This document shows, in pieces, positions 1 to 8,013 of a stretch of 64,000 nt of DNA. The position numbers and the translations under genes are program-made. This stretch comes from DASUPK01 sp963848955 (lineage in GTDB: Bacteria; Actinomycetota; Thermoleophilia; Solirubrobacterales; 70-9), in assembly GCA_963848955.1 (NCBI GenBank), contig CAWKFQ010000012.1, positions 124,001 through 188,000 on the forward strand, given 5' to 3'. The notes under the pieces are model-generated. The model did no database searches. It was not told where the DNA came from and worked only from the letters and a program-made list of their open reading frames with translations. Position 1 is the stretch's first letter, and every line of letters begins with the position of its first letter.

Positions 1-1625
1 GCGGGTTCGACATCTTCATGAAGGGGATCGACCCGCGCGATACCCACTTCATCACCAGCCGAATCTGCGGCATCTGCGGCGACAACCACTGCACGACGTC
101 GTGCGTGAACCAGAACATGGCCTATGGCGTGAAGCCGCCGGCGCTGGGTGACCTGGGCTACAACCTCGCCGAGACCGCGGACTACATGTTCGACCACGCG
201 ATCTTCAACGACTGCATGGCGAACGTGGACTTCTGCGAGCAGATGGTCAGGGAGACGAACCCGTCGCTGCTGCAGAAGGCCGAGTCGACGGCCGCGCCCG
301 GATCGGACGTCCACGGCTACAAGACGATCGCCGACATCATGCGGGCCCTCAACCCGTTCACCGGCGACTTCTATCTGGAGACGCTCCAGGTGGCGCGCTA
401 CACCCGCGAGATGTACTGCCTGTTCGGCGGACGCCACACCCACCCGTCGACGATCATGCCCGGCGGGGTCTCGGTCGACATCACGCACCAGACCTGCACG
501 GACTACTACGTGCGGCTGATGCGCTACATCGACTACGTCAAGCGGGCCGTGCCGATGCACGACGACCTCTACGACTTCTTCCTGCAGGAGTTGCCGGGGT
601 ACGACATGGTCGGGTATCGCGACACGGATCTCGTCTGTTGGGGCTATTTCGACGACCCCGACTACGTCGACTACGACTACCGCAACATGGCCGAGTGGGG
701 GCGGAAGCGCTACATCACCCCCGGCGTCGTGCTGAAGGGCGAGCTGATCACGACCGACCTGGTCGAGATCAACCTGATGATCAGGATCCTGCTGGGCAGC
801 TCGTACTTCGACGACTGGACGAATGAGGAGACGTTCGTCACCCAGGATCCGCTGGGGAATCCGGTCGACAAGCGCCACCCGTGGAACAAGGTGACCCTGC
901 CGAAGCCGCAGAAGCGCGACTGGCAGGACAAGTACAGCTGGGTGGCCTCGCCGCGGATCTATGACCAGCGCAACGACACCTATGTCGCCTGCGATACCGG
1001 GGGCGGCCCGTTCGCCCGATCCTGGGTGACGGCGAAGGCCGGGCTCGTGGACTTCGGATACGCGAAGGCCACCGGCGAGAGCATCAAGATGGTCCTGCCG
1101 AGGACCGCCTCGAAGCCCGAGATGGAGCTCGAGTGGAAGATCCCGGAGAAGTCCAACGCGATCGAGCGTGACCGGGCGCGGACGTATCACGAGGCGTTCT
1201 CCGCCCTGATCGCCCTCCACAACCTGGAGCGGGCGCTGACCGAGGTCCGTGCGGGGCGCACGAAGTCGTGGAACGACTTCAAGGTCCCGGACGAGGCCGT
1301 CTCGGTCGGCTTCTGCGAGGCCGCCCGCGGTGTGCTCTCGCACCACATGGTCATCCAGGACGGCAAGGTGGCGAACTACCAGCCCTACCCGCCGACCCCC
1401 TGGAACAGCAACCCGCGCGACACCTACGGAACTCCTGGCCCCTACGAGGATGCGGTTCAGAACACGCCCATCTTCGAGGAGAACGGCCCGGAGAACTTCA
1501 AGGGCGTGGACATCATGCGGGCGGTGCGGAGCTTCGATCCGTGCCTGCCGTGCGGCGTCCACATGTACAACCAGCGAGGTGGGCAGGTCAGAAAGGTGAC
1601 CCACACCCCGACCGGGATGTCCTGA
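1..1625 (+). CDS. hhyL: [NiFe] hydrogenase large subunit, group 1h (high-affinity) type; 5' end outside window
   Basis: Catalytic subunit that oxidises H2 at the Ni-Fe site. The open frame runs in from base 3, so the N-terminus is missing. The L1 cysteine motif RICGICGDNHC is encoded from base 60 and the L2 motif DPCLPCGVH at 1536-1562. The 20 residues after that His form the C-terminal extension normally removed by the maturation protease once nickel is inserted. The wording around L1 (TTSCVNQNMAYGV) and L2 (SFDPCLPCGVHMY) is typical of group 1h/5 enzymes, which scavenge atmospheric H2 in actinobacteria (family knowledge). The small subunit should lie just upstream. Accessory and hyp genes follow on the same strand. 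Confidence 0.93.
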   Translation, partial: GFDIFMKGIDPRDTHFITSRICGICGDNHCTTSCVNQNMAYGVKPPALGDLGYNLAETADYMFDHAIFNDCMANVDFCEQMVRETNPSLLQKAESTAAPGSDVHGYKTIADIMRALNPFTGDFYLETLQVARYTREMYCLFGGRHTHPSTIMPGGVSVDITHQTCTDYYVRLMRYIDYVKRAVPMHDDLYDFFLQELPGYDMVGYRDTDLVCWGYFDDPDYVDYDYRNMAEWGRKRYITPGVVLKGELITTDLVEINLMIRILLGSSYFDDWTNEETFVTQDPLGNPVDKRHPWNKVTLPKPQKRDWQDKYSWVASPRIYDQRNDTYVACDTGGGPFARSWVTAKAGLVDFGYAKATGESIKMVLPRTASKPEMELEWKIPEKSNAIERDRARTYHEAFSALIALHNLERALTEVRAGRTKSWNDFKVPDEAVSVGFCEAARGVLSHHMVIQDGKVANYQPYPPTPWNSNPRDTYGTPGPYEDAVQNTPIFEENGPENFKGVDIMRAVRSFDPCLPCGVHMYNQRGGQVRKVTHTPTGMS

Positions 1626-1646
1626 GCCCAAAACGGAGCGCGAGGA

Positions 1647-2573
1647 ATGCCCGCCGAGAGATCCGAAGCGGTCAGCCCCGAGGCCCTCATCCAGAGGGTG
1701 GAGGAGCTGACCGCGCAGGTCCAGCAATTGCCTGATCCGGTGGCCCGCCGGTCCGCGGAGGACCTCGTCTCGTCGGTGATGGAGATGTACGGCCAGGGCC
1801 TGACGCGGATCGTCGAGATCCTCGACGACGACGAGAGCGCCGGCGAGGTCAAGCAGCAGCTGGCTGACGACGGCGTCGTCGCCAGCCTGATGCTGATCCA
1901 TGACCTCTACCCGGTTCCCGTCGAGGAGCGGGTGATGGACGCTCTCGACAACGTTCGTCCCTATATGGAGTCCCACGGCGGCAACGTCGAGCTGGTCTCA
2001 CTGGAGGAGGGTGTGGCCCGGATCCGCCTCGAGGGAAGTTGCGACGGCTGCCCCGCCTCGTCATCGACGCTGGAGCTCGCGATCAAGACGGCTCTCGAGG
2101 AGACCGCACCCGACCTGCTCGGCATCGAGGTGGAGGGCATCGAGCAGGACCTGCTGAACCCGGTCATCGTCACCGGGACCCCGCTGCCGATGGCGGAGCA
2201 GGGCGCCGCCCAGAATGGCGGCCCTGCGCCCATGACGCCGGCTCCACCCGGGACCTCCGGATGGCATGAGCTGAATGGAGAGGTGGACGGGCTCGCCGAG
2301 GACCAGCTCACCAGCATCGACGTGCGAGGCACGCCGATCGTCGTGGCCCGGGTGGAGGGCTCGCTGCTTGCATACCTCGACGCCTGTCCGAGCTGCCACG
2401 GATCGATCGCCGGCGCCGAGCTCGACGAGGGGATGCTGACCTGCCCGAGTTGCGATCGCCGTTACTTCCTGCCGCGCGCCGGCCGGTCGCTCGACGACGA
2501 GAAGCTCCATCTCGGACCCGTTCCGCTGCTCGCCTCGGACACCGAAGGGGTGCGGGTGGCGCTGGCACGATGA
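1647..2573 (+). CDS. NifU-like C-terminal domain plus Rieske-like domain protein of the hydrogenase locus
   Basis: 308 aa. The N-terminal ~90 residues are helical with no recognised domain. Residues ~95-165 match the NifU C-terminal (Nfu) scaffold, with the CDGC pair at C132/C135. The C-terminal ~100 residues look Rieske-like, but the metal motifs read CPSCH (C247, C250) and CPSC (C266, C269), not the canonical CxH...CxxH, so a four-Cys zinc or rubredoxin-like site is equally possible. Starts 22 bp after hhyL and overlaps the next gene by ATGA, so it is in the hydrogenase operon. Likely role is Fe-S delivery or electron transfer for the hydrogenase (inference). Confidence 0.82.
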   Translation: MPAERSEAVSPEALIQRVEELTAQVQQLPDPVARRSAEDLVSSVMEMYGQGLTRIVEILDDDESAGEVKQQLADDGVVASLMLIHDLYPVPVEERVMDALDNVRPYMESHGGNVELVSLEEGVARIRLEGSCDGCPASSSTLELAIKTALEETAPDLLGIEVEGIEQDLLNPVIVTGTPLPMAEQGAAQNGGPAPMTPAPPGTSGWHELNGEVDGLAEDQLTSIDVRGTPIVVARVEGSLLAYLDACPSCHGSIAGAELDEGMLTCPSCDRRYFLPRAGRSLDDEKLHLGPVPLLASDTEGVRVALAR

Positions 2574-3262
2574 GCGGACACGGGCGGGCCATCGACGATG
2601 CGGTGGCCGCCCGGCGGCGGGCCAACGTGGTCACGGGGTTGCGCGGGATCCGGCGAGGCCCGGCACCTTCGACCGGCGCCGATGCCGCCGGCGGGAACGG
2701 TGCGGGCAAGGCCGAGGAGCGATGCGACCTCTGCGGGATCGGCATTCCCCCGAAGCACGAGCACCTGCTCGAGCTGAACGATCGGCGGATCCTCTGCGCC
2801 TGCGCCACCTGCTGGGCCCAGCGCTCAGGCGACCCGAACCTGCGGCCCACGGGCACCCGCGTCCTCTGGCTCGACGACTTCTCGCTCCCCGAGGAGCTCT
2901 GGGCGCGCCTGGAGGTGCCGATCGGACTCTCGTTCTTCATGTACAGCACCTCGGTCGAGGCGATGGTGGCGATGTATCCGAGCCCCGCCGGTGCGACCGA
3001 GTCGGAGCTCCAGCTGGCGGCCTGGGAGGACCTGAGGACGCTCAACCCCGTGCTCGACTCGCTCGAGCCGGACGCCGAGGCGCTCGTCGTCAACCGCATC
3101 TCCGATCAGCCGAGCTATGTGATCGCGCCCATCGACGAGTGCTACGCGCTCGTCGGCGCCGTCAAGGTGAACTGGGAGGGGATCTCAGGCGGGGATGCGA
3201 TCGAGCGTGCGGTGCCGATCTTCTTCGAGCGACTGCGGCAGCGTTCCCGGGAGGATCGATGA
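2570..3262 (+). CDS. DUF5947-type protein of the hydrogenase locus
   Basis: 230 aa. The ATG at 2570 is chosen because it overlaps the preceding stop (ATGA). After a variable ~50-residue N-terminus there is a Cys/His-rich motif: CDLCG (C52, C55), His63/His65, then C76, C78 and C81, consistent with a metal-binding ribbon. The rest is a compact alpha/beta region with no catalytic motif I recognise. I assign it to the DUF5947 family from the CDLCG...H.HLL pattern and its position next to a group 1h hydrogenase. Function unknown; an Fe-S or zinc accessory role is inference. Confidence 0.75.
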   Translation: MSGHGRAIDDAVAARRRANVVTGLRGIRRGPAPSTGADAAGGNGAGKAEERCDLCGIGIPPKHEHLLELNDRRILCACATCWAQRSGDPNLRPTGTRVLWLDDFSLPEELWARLEVPIGLSFFMYSTSVEAMVAMYPSPAGATESELQLAAWEDLRTLNPVLDSLEPDAEALVVNRISDQPSYVIAPIDECYALVGAVKVNWEGISGGDAIERAVPIFFERLRQRSREDR

Positions 3263-4014
3263 GCGAGGCGGCGAGAGCGGTCGACGGGCGCGGCGCATCG
3301 CATCCGCGTCCCCCGGAGGTCGAGGCCGACACGGCGGAGCGCGGCGAACCTGAGACCTCAGCGAGGCCCGGCGAGCCGGGCTTCTCCATCCAGGTGACCG
3401 GCGCCCGCGCAATCGAGCACGCCGCCGCCCCGACCCTCAGCTTCGGCCTGCGGCTGGAGGACGACTCCGGCCGGGAGGTCTTCATGGCGGGCCTGCGGGT
3501 GCAGATCCAGATCGAGGCTTCGAAGCGTCGCTACGACGATGAGTCGAAGGCGAAGTTGACCGAGCTGTTCGGCGAACCGCACCGCTGGTCGGTCTCCGCG
3601 CAGCGGATGCACTGGACGAGCGAGAGCCTGCTGGTTCCTTCGTTCCGCGGCAGCACCGAGGCCGAGATCGAGGTGCTCTGCAACTACGACGTCGAGTTGG
3701 CGGCTGCCAAGTACTTCCATTCCGTCACCGACGGCGAGGTGCCGCTCGCCTTCCACTTCAACGGCAGCGTCTACTACTCCGGCGACGACGATCGCCTTCA
3801 GATCGTGCAGGTTCCATGGGATACCTCGATCGACTTCGCCATGCCGGTGTCGGTCTGGAGGGAGATGGTCGACTCGTACTACCCCTTCCGCGGCTGGATT
3901 CCGGTTCACCGGGACACGCTCGACGCACTGCAGAGGCTCAAGGCGAGACTGGGAGCGCCCACACTCGACGCCGCAGTGACCGAACTGCTCGCGAGGGAGA
4001 GCCTCGATGAATAG
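3259..4014 (+). CDS. DUF6084-type protein of the hydrogenase locus
   Basis: 251 aa, starting at the ATG that overlaps the previous stop. The first ~45 residues are low-complexity, charged and probably disordered. The remainder looks like a beta-rich globular domain with conserved aromatic stretches (YKS-free; e.g. HFNGSVYYSGDD and WDTSIDFAMPVSVWREMVD) and a short C-terminal helix. No signal peptide or membrane segment. Assigned to DUF6084 from this pattern and hydrogenase context. It overlaps the next gene by 8 bp, so the block is translationally coupled. Function unknown. Confidence 0.72.
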   Translation: MSEAARAVDGRGASHPRPPEVEADTAERGEPETSARPGEPGFSIQVTGARAIEHAAAPTLSFGLRLEDDSGREVFMAGLRVQIQIEASKRRYDDESKAKLTELFGEPHRWSVSAQRMHWTSESLLVPSFRGSTEAEIEVLCNYDVELAAAKYFHSVTDGEVPLAFHFNGSVYYSGDDDRLQIVQVPWDTSIDFAMPVSVWREMVDSYYPFRGWIPVHRDTLDALQRLKARLGAPTLDAAVTELLARESLDE

Positions 4015-5203
4015 CGCGATCGAGGAGCTCGTTCGCTCGCTGCTCTACGAGGGCTACGCGCTCTATCCGTACACGCCCGGCGTGAAGAACGCGATGCCCA
4101 CCCCCTTCGGGATCGTCTATCCGCCGAGCTACTCGGAGGCCCAGCCCGCGGCGTTCTCGATGCTCAGGCTCGAGGCCGTGCTACAGGGCGGTCCCGACGC
4201 CCGACTCGCCGGCACCGTCCTCTTCCTGCAGGCCACCGGCGAGCGACACGAGGCCGGCGAGCGGTCGCTGGAGCTGGGTCCGGTGACCCTGGCTGAGCTG
4301 GCGCGCGGGCCCGTGCGCGAGACCTTCGGCTATCCGATGGACGAGACGGGTGAGCTGCGCGGCCGGATCGCGATGCGGGCCGAATTGCTGTCGCCCACGC
4401 TCTCCAGGATCCGCCTCTGCGTCCACAACGTGACCGAGATGCAGGGCGATCCGGCCGACACGTCCCGCGGAGACGCGCTTCGCAACAGCCTGATCTCAAC
4501 CCACCCTCTGCTGGAGGTCGAGGGTGGTCGCTTCGTCTCGCCGCTCGAGCGGCATGGGGCGGAGGGGGAGGCGGCGCTCGCCAGCGAGCCCGTGAACACC
4601 TTCCCCGTGCTGCTCGGCGACGAGGACAGGGCGGTTCTCGGGGCGGCGATCGTTCTCCCGGACCATCCGGAGCTCGCGCCCGAGAGTCTGGGCAACCTCT
4701 TCGACAACACCGAGATCGAGGAGGCGCTGCTGCTCCACGTGCACGCGCTGTCGGAGGACGAGCGGAATCAGATCTCCTCTCAGGATCCGGCGGTGCGGGA
4801 GATGATCGAGCGGGCCGAGTCCACAACGGGGGAGGACATCCTCGGCCTGCACGGCCGGCTGACCTACACGGAGCCGGAGACCGAGGAGCAATCGGCGACC
4901 AACGGCAGTCCGCCGAAGCCGCCGCCCGGGCTCGACGAGATCCAGGGGGAGCGCGAGGTGGCCGCCGCGGGTACGACCGTGAGGCTAGGCGACAAGATCG
5001 TGCTGCGGCCGGGGACGGAGGGGGACGTCTACGACAAGATCCTGCACGGGCGAACGGCGACAGTGGAGCGCATCTACAGGGGCTACGACGAACGGGTCTA
5101 TCTCGGCGTCACGGTCGACGACGATCCGGGACAGGAGCTCCTACGGGAGACCGGCCGCTTCCTCTTCTTCTTCGCTGACGAAGTGGAGCCGGTGTCGACA
5201 TGA
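4007..5203 (+). CDS. Hypothetical hydrogenase-locus protein with C-terminal SH3-like domain
   Basis: 398 aa, no recognised family. The N-terminus (LLYEGYALYPYTPGVKN) is strongly patterned, followed by a long soluble alpha/beta region. After a Pro-rich linker, residues ~322-398 look like a small beta-barrel (SH3/KOW-like), with GDKIVLRPG early and a FLFFFADEVEPV end. It sits between the DUF6084 gene (8 bp overlap) and the maturation protease (ATGA overlap), so it very probably serves hydrogenase assembly or partner docking. This is inference from operon position only; no catalytic residues can be named. Confidence 0.7.
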   Translation: MNSAIEELVRSLLYEGYALYPYTPGVKNAMPTPFGIVYPPSYSEAQPAAFSMLRLEAVLQGGPDARLAGTVLFLQATGERHEAGERSLELGPVTLAELARGPVRETFGYPMDETGELRGRIAMRAELLSPTLSRIRLCVHNVTEMQGDPADTSRGDALRNSLISTHPLLEVEGGRFVSPLERHGAEGEAALASEPVNTFPVLLGDEDRAVLGAAIVLPDHPELAPESLGNLFDNTEIEEALLLHVHALSEDERNQISSQDPAVREMIERAESTTGEDILGLHGRLTYTEPETEEQSATNGSPPKPPPGLDEIQGEREVAAAGTTVRLGDKIVLRPGTEGDVYDKILHGRTATVERIYRGYDERVYLGVTVDDDPGQELLRETGRFLFFFADEVEPVST

Positions 5204-5772
5204 GCGAGCAGAGCGAACACGTCCCCCGGATGCCCGACCTGGCCGACCTTGCCGAACCCGAGCTGCCGAACATGGAGAAGCAGATCCTGGTGGCGGGCGT
5301 CGGCAACGCCTGGCTCGGGGACGACGGTTTCGGGGGTCACGTGGTCAACCGGTTGCTCGAGATGGGTATCCCGCCCGGTGTCCAGGTCCAGGACTTCGGT
5401 TCCGGTGGCCTCGACCTCGCCTACGAGGTCATGCGCGGCTATCACGCGATGGTCCTGGTCGACGTGAGCGAGCAGGGCGGCGAGCCGGGAGACGTCTACG
5501 TGCTCGAGCCCGATCCGGCGGACATCAAGCCGATCCAGGACGGCGAGACGATCAGCCCGCACGGCATGGACCCGCAGAGCGTGCTGCGCTTCGTGAAGAC
5601 CGTGCACGGCTGGCCGGGCAAGGTCATCGTCGTCGGCTGCGAGCCGGCCGACGTCGAGAACATCGCCCTCGAGCTCTCCGAGCCCGTCAAGGCCGCGGTC
5701 GACCGGGCCGCCGCCGTGGTGCTCGAGGAGCTCAACAAGCTTCAGTCCGACGCCGCCTACGACCCGAGCTGA
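5200..5772 (+). CDS. [NiFe] hydrogenase maturation endopeptidase (HupD/HyaD family)
   Basis: 190 aa. Cleaves the C-terminal extension of the large subunit after Ni insertion. The signature GVGNAWLGDDGFG lies at residues ~31-43, with Asp in the position that binds Ni in HybD-type proteases. SPHGMDP carries the expected His ligand, and LVDVSEQGG the middle acidic region. The start at 5200 overlaps the upstream stop (ATGA); it adds ~25 residues before the conserved MEKQILVAGVGN, so an internal ATG at 5230 or 5272 is also possible. hypA follows 2 bp after the stop. Confidence 0.9.
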   Translation: MSEQSEHVPRMPDLADLAEPELPNMEKQILVAGVGNAWLGDDGFGGHVVNRLLEMGIPPGVQVQDFGSGGLDLAYEVMRGYHAMVLVDVSEQGGEPGDVYVLEPDPADIKPIQDGETISPHGMDPQSVLRFVKTVHGWPGKVIVVGCEPADVENIALELSEPVKAAVDRAAAVVLEELNKLQSDAAYDPS

Positions 5773-5774
5773 CG

Positions 5775-6155
5775 GTGCACGAGCTCTCGCTAGCCACAGG
5801 GATAGTCGAGACGGTGGTGAGGCACGCCGACGGGCGCCCCGTCACGTCGGTGGACATGCGGATCGGCACCCTGCGCCAGGTGGTGCCGGAGTCGCTCGAG
5901 TTCTACTTCGGGATCTGCTCTCGCGACACCGTCTGTGAGGGCGCGACGCTCGAGCAGGAAATCATCCAGGCGCGTCTCAGCTGCCGTGCCTGCGGCGAGC
6001 AATGGGAGCTCGACGAACCGGACTTTCGCTGCCGGTCCTGCGCCGGGTCCGACGTCGAGGTGGTGGCCGGCACCGAGTTCGAGGTGGACTCGATCGAGGT
6101 GACGGAGGAGATTTCAACCGACCAAGAGGAGGCGGGATGCATCGCACCAAGGTGA
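5775..6155 (+). CDS. hypA: Hydrogenase nickel-insertion protein HypA
   Basis: 126 aa, GTG start, 2 bp after the protease gene. The N-terminal MHELSL motif supplies His2, the invariant nickel ligand. The zinc site is formed by two CxxC pairs, C70/C73 and C86/C89. HypA passes nickel to the large-subunit precursor together with HypB. The C-terminal ~15 residues overlap the start of hypB by 19 bp, indicating coupled translation. Length is slightly above the usual ~113 aa because of that acidic tail. Confidence 0.93.
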   Translation: MHELSLATGIVETVVRHADGRPVTSVDMRIGTLRQVVPESLEFYFGICSRDTVCEGATLEQEIIQARLSCRACGEQWELDEPDFRCRSCAGSDVEVVAGTEFEVDSIEVTEEISTDQEEAGCIAPR

Positions 6156-6814
6156 AGGTCGCGGAGGACGCGCTCGACGCAAACACGACGATCGCGGACG
6201 CCAACCGCCATGACTTCGATCACGCCGGCGTGCGCGTGGTCAACCTGATGTCGGCTCCAGGCGCGGGGAAGACCACCTTGCTGGAGGCGACACTGCCCGG
6301 GCTCGATGCGCGTGTCGGAGTCCTCGAGGGCGACGTGCAGGGATCGATGGACGCCGACCGGATCGCGCATCTCCACGTCCCGGTCGTGCAGCTCAACACC
6401 GGCGCCGGCTTCGGCGGCGAGTGCCATCTCGACGCGAACATGGTGCGCTCGGCGCTTCCCGATCTCGACCTGGATCAGATCGACCTGCTCGTGATCGAGA
6501 ACGTCGGCAACCTCGTCTGTCCCGCCGAGTTCCGTGTCGGAGAGGACGCCCGGGCGATGATCTGCTCGGTGGCGGAGGGCGAGGACAAGCCGCTCAAATA
6601 CCCGCTGATGTTCCGGGCGTGCGAGCTGGTGGTCGTCAACAAGGTCGACCTGCTTCCCCACCTCGAGTACGACCTCGAGAAGCTGCGGCACAACCTCGAG
6701 TCGGTGAACCCGGACGCAGAGGTGATCGAGTGCAGCGCCAGGACGGGTGAGGGGACCGACGCCTTCGGAGAGTGGCTGTCCAGGGTGGCGGCGAGGGAGG
6801 CCGCCGCGGTTTGA
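6137..6814 (+). CDS. hypB: Hydrogenase nickel-incorporation GTPase HypB
   Basis: 225 aa. The ATG at 6137 is preceded by a purine-rich GAGGAGGCGGG and overlaps the end of hypA. The P-loop APGAGKTT (residues 40-47), the metal-switch region GGECHLD, the IENVGNLVCPAEF segment and the NKVD guanine-specificity motif are all present. There is no His-rich N-terminal nickel store, so it is the short form of HypB. It powers nickel transfer by GTP hydrolysis together with HypA. Confidence 0.94.
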   Translation: MHRTKVKVAEDALDANTTIADANRHDFDHAGVRVVNLMSAPGAGKTTLLEATLPGLDARVGVLEGDVQGSMDADRIAHLHVPVVQLNTGAGFGGECHLDANMVRSALPDLDLDQIDLLVIENVGNLVCPAEFRVGEDARAMICSVAEGEDKPLKYPLMFRACELVVVNKVDLLPHLEYDLEKLRHNLESVNPDAEVIECSARTGEGTDAFGEWLSRVAAREAAAV

Positions 6815-8013
6815 CCGTCGCAGCGGCAGGGCGCCTGGATTCCCTGCTCGCCGAGCGAACCGAGGCCAATCAAGCGTTCTTCGAGGCGCGGGCGGAGGAG
6901 GTCGCTCACTGCTGTCACCGGATGGCGGAGCGGTTCGCACGCGGTGGGCGGCTGATCTCCCTCGGCTTCTCGCCGGCGGCCCGCTCGGATGTGCGCCACG
7001 TCGCGGTGGAGTTCGTGCACCCGGTGATCGTCGGCAAGCGAGCCCTGCCGGCGATCGGCCTCTCCCGCGAGGGTGGGCCGCTGACCTCGCAGGCCGAGCT
7101 GATCGCCCAGCCGGACGACATCGCGATCGCATTCGGCACCGACGAGCCGGACGCCGCAGAGACGATCGAGGCGCTCGGGCTGGCCGGGCAGCGCGGATGT
7201 CAGACGATCGCCTTCTCCCCCTCCGGCGCCGAATGGGAGTTCGAGCCGCCCAGCGAGGACCCGTTCATCCGCCAGGAACTCGCCGAGACTCTGTACCACG
7301 TGCTCTGGGAGCTGGTCCACGTCTTCTTCGAGCATCGCGGCCTGCTGGAAGGGCGGGAGGCCGGGCCCGTCCACGACACGGGCGCCTCGAGCTTCCTCTA
7401 TCCGTTCCTCTCGGAGGGGGAGACCGGCCTCGAGGCGGTGATCGAGGACGTCCGCACCAATGTGCTGATGAAGGCGGAGGAGGTCGGGGAGCTCCGGCAG
7501 CGCACCATCGAGGGGTCCCGCGAGGTGCTGCTCGAGGCTGCGACCGCCCTGCGCTCGGTCTTCGACGGGGGCGGCAAGGCACTCGCCTTCGGCAACGGCG
7601 GCTCGGCGACCGACTCGATGGACCTGGTCGCGGACCTCCGCGCGGCGCCGCAGGGCTGGACCGCGCGCGCCGCGATCGACCTGACGGAGGACCCCTCGAT
7701 CCTGACCGCGATCGCCAATGACATCGGGGTGGAGGCGATCTTCCTGCGGCAGGTGATCGCCTACGGCCACGAGGGCGACGCGGCGATCGCGATCTCCACC
7801 AGCGGGAACTCCGTGAACCTGATCGAGGCCCTGGGGGAGGCGAGGCGGCGGAAGCTCCTGACGGTGGCGCTGGTGGGATACGACGGCGGCCGGGTTGCCG
7901 ACGAGGGCCTCGCCGACCACGTGATCGTGACGCCCTCGCAGCACATCCCGCGGATCCAGGAGGCGCAGGCGAGCGCGTACCACGCGCTGCGCGAGCTGAT
8001 CGAGCTGCGATGA
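6811..8013 (+). CDS. SIS-domain protein (sedoheptulose-7-phosphate isomerase-like) in the hyp operon
   Basis: About 400 aa. I place the start at TTG 6811, overlapping the hypB stop by TTGA; an ATG at 6772 inside hypB is less likely. The C-terminal half (~200-400) is a clear GmhA-like SIS domain, with FGNGGSATDSMDLVADL and AISTSGNSVNLIEAL phosphosugar-binding motifs. The N-terminal half has a related but divergent fold (GGRLISLGFSP, then a strand-loop pattern), so it may be a tandem SIS arrangement. It ends with an ATGA overlap into hypF. Its role in hydrogenase loci is unknown; a sugar-phosphate sensor or ligand-handling function is inference. Confidence 0.8.
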   Translation: MTVAAAGRLDSLLAERTEANQAFFEARAEEVAHCCHRMAERFARGGRLISLGFSPAARSDVRHVAVEFVHPVIVGKRALPAIGLSREGGPLTSQAELIAQPDDIAIAFGTDEPDAAETIEALGLAGQRGCQTIAFSPSGAEWEFEPPSEDPFIRQELAETLYHVLWELVHVFFEHRGLLEGREAGPVHDTGASSFLYPFLSEGETGLEAVIEDVRTNVLMKAEEVGELRQRTIEGSREVLLEAATALRSVFDGGGKALAFGNGGSATDSMDLVADLRAAPQGWTARAAIDLTEDPSILTAIANDIGVEAIFLRQVIAYGHEGDAAIAISTSGNSVNLIEALGEARRRKLLTVALVGYDGGRVADEGLADHVIVTPSQHIPRIQEAQASAYHALRELIELR

